Translations under genes and position numbers: made by a program
The notes under the pieces: model-generated
What the model saw: the letters and a program-made list of their open reading frames with translations, nothing else
Told to the model about the DNA's origin: nothing
Database searches by the model: none
In this document: piece by piece, positions 63,252-64,000 of the stretch
Numbering within the stretch: position 1 is the stretch's first letter
How the letters are laid out: each line of letters starts with the position of its first letter
NCBI RefSeq assembly: GCF_900115595.1
Contig: NZ_FOXA01000008.1
Location: 1 to 64,000 of the forward strand
Direction of reading: 5' to 3'
Length of the DNA stretch: 64,000 nt
Source of the DNA: Tranquillimonas alkanivorans
GTDB taxonomy: Bacteria > Pseudomonadota > Alphaproteobacteria > Rhodobacterales > Rhodobacteraceae

Positions 63252-64000
63252 AGCCCTGTCGGGAACAGGTCGGCGGCGCCGCCTTTCGGAGCAGCGTGTC
63301 CCGCGTCGACGGCGCGCGTCTCGTCGAACCAGATCCAGGCGTCGAACTGGCGATCGAGTTCCGCTTCGAAGTAGTGCGACCACCGTTCGGTCGAGGGGCG
63401 GTAGACGACCCCGATGGCGCGCTGCAGGTGGGGCCGCGAGAGCGCCGCACCCTCGGCGCGGTGCAGGTCCAGAAGGAACCGCGGCTGACCGGTGGCATGG
63501 GCGTGTGCTTCGTGGCTGTCGGCGAGCCCGGGGCGCACCCGCTTGATCTCCATCGGGTCGTCCCAGTCATCGGCCGCGGCGACCTCGCCCGTGTTGGTCG
63601 AGAAGCCGATCAGCGCAGCGCGGTCGCCGTAGGCCTCACACACCAATTGTCCGATGTTCAGTTCGCCGCGACGCTGTCCCATCTCGGTGGCCGCGGCGTT
63701 GCCGATGTGAGAGTTGTGCGCCCAGACCACCGCCTTCGCGTCGGGGCCCTCGCGCGCGAGCAGCCGCTGCAAAGTGTCGAACATATGCTCGTCGCGCAGG
63801 TTCCAGGAGCTGACATCGGAGTAGTACATGCTGCGGTAGTAGCGTTCGCCGTCGACGACGATGCGGGCGTTCTGCTCGGCGTCGAACAGCGCCATGCCGT
63901 CCATCCGCTCGCGCAAGAGGTCGGTCAGCACCTGGACCGCCCCGTCCTCGCAGTCGGAATGGCCGCGGGCCACCTCGTTGCGCAGGTAGGCGCCAGGGTC
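63248..64000 (-). CDS. Erythromycin esterase-like protein, C-terminal part (cut by window edge)
   Basis: The frame is open to the right edge on the minus strand, so the start is outside. The visible 250 residues fit the erythromycin esterase family: YYRSMYYSDVSSWNLRDEHMFDTLQRLL, AVVWAHNSHIGNAAATEMGQ (histidine) and ALIGFSTNTGEVAAADDWD, ending in the conserved PSTERWSHYFEAELDRQFDAWIWF. In bacteria these often sit with phosphoribosyltransferase genes and their substrates are mostly unknown. Antibiotic hydrolysis should not be assumed. Confidence 0.88.
   Translation of the reverse strand, partial: DPGAYLRNEVARGHSDCEDGAVQVLTDLLRERMDGMALFDAEQNARIVVDGERYYRSMYYSDVSSWNLRDEHMFDTLQRLLAREGPDAKAVVWAHNSHIGNAAATEMGQRRGELNIGQLVCEAYGDRAALIGFSTNTGEVAAADDWDDPMEIKRVRPGLADSHEAHAHATGQPRFLLDLHRAEGAALSRPHLQRAIGVVYRPSTERWSHYFEAELDRQFDAWIWFDETRAVDAGHAAPKGGAADLFPTGL

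Noticed and set aside
63248-64000. Macrolide resistance gene
   Set aside because: The family name is erythromycin esterase, but most chromosomal members have no shown antibiotic activity and only part of the gene is visible.

Overview
The window is a GC-rich, gene-dense chromosomal segment of an alphaproteobacterium, most likely a Rhodobacteraceae (Roseobacter-group) member. The grounds are protein sequence style, an IF-3 gene with a rare start codon, a gene-transfer-agent type holin/endolysin cassette, the argS-SPOR-nagZ-scpA-scpB gene order, and a mixed cobalamin route that uses CbiD. All assignments come from reading the sequence; no database search was run.

Layout. 1-300: right end of an IS3-family insertion sequence. 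0.47-1.08 kb: infC and its terminator. 1.1-4.5 kb (minus): small and medium subunits of a molybdenum hydroxylase with an XdhC-type and a molybdopterin-binding accessory protein, but no large catalytic subunit. 4.6-6.7 kb: a large acidic OmpA-domain protein. 6.8-13.1 kb: two divergent three-gene units of glycosyltransferases and methyltransferase-like proteins. 13.3-14.2 kb: an unplaced hydrolase-like protein. 14.2-21.3 kb (minus): a complete urease set (ureDABC, ureEFG) with four extra genes interleaved. 21.5-25 kb: pyrC, pyrE, dnaB. 25.1-30.6 kb (minus): a small basic protein, scpB, scpA, nagZ, a SPOR protein, argS. 30.9-36.4 kb: antiporter, GH13 alpha-glucosidase, dGTPase, erpA. 36.4-41.9 kb: esterase, DNA glycosylase and cobalamin genes cobK, cbiD, cobA, cobB. 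41.9-48.1 kb: MFS transporter, an NDUFAF6-like protein, cimA, cysS, enoyl-CoA hydratase. 48.2-54.6 kb (minus): ccmH and ccmF, a four-gene phage/GTA-type lysis cassette, ccmE, argC, murI. 55-64 kb: LysR regulator, a secreted PRC-barrel-like protein, purL, BolA and CGFS-glutaredoxin pair, metA, lipoprotein hydrolase, ppk2, TetR regulator, and the C-terminal part of an erythromycin-esterase-like gene cut by the right edge.

How it works together. Most of the window is housekeeping: translation (infC, argS, cysS), replication and segregation (dnaB, scpAB), pyrimidine, purine, arginine, isoleucine and methionine synthesis, cofactor and Fe-S supply, cytochrome c maturation and wall recycling. Accessory content is in the glycosyltransferase cluster, the urease locus with its guest genes, the incomplete Mo-hydroxylase set and the lysis cassette. 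Genes are packed with ATGA, GTGA or TGATG junctions. No tRNA, rRNA, CRISPR array or prophage structural gene was seen. Larger gaps carry a recurring hairpin-rich intergenic repeat (four clear copies) and intrinsic terminators.
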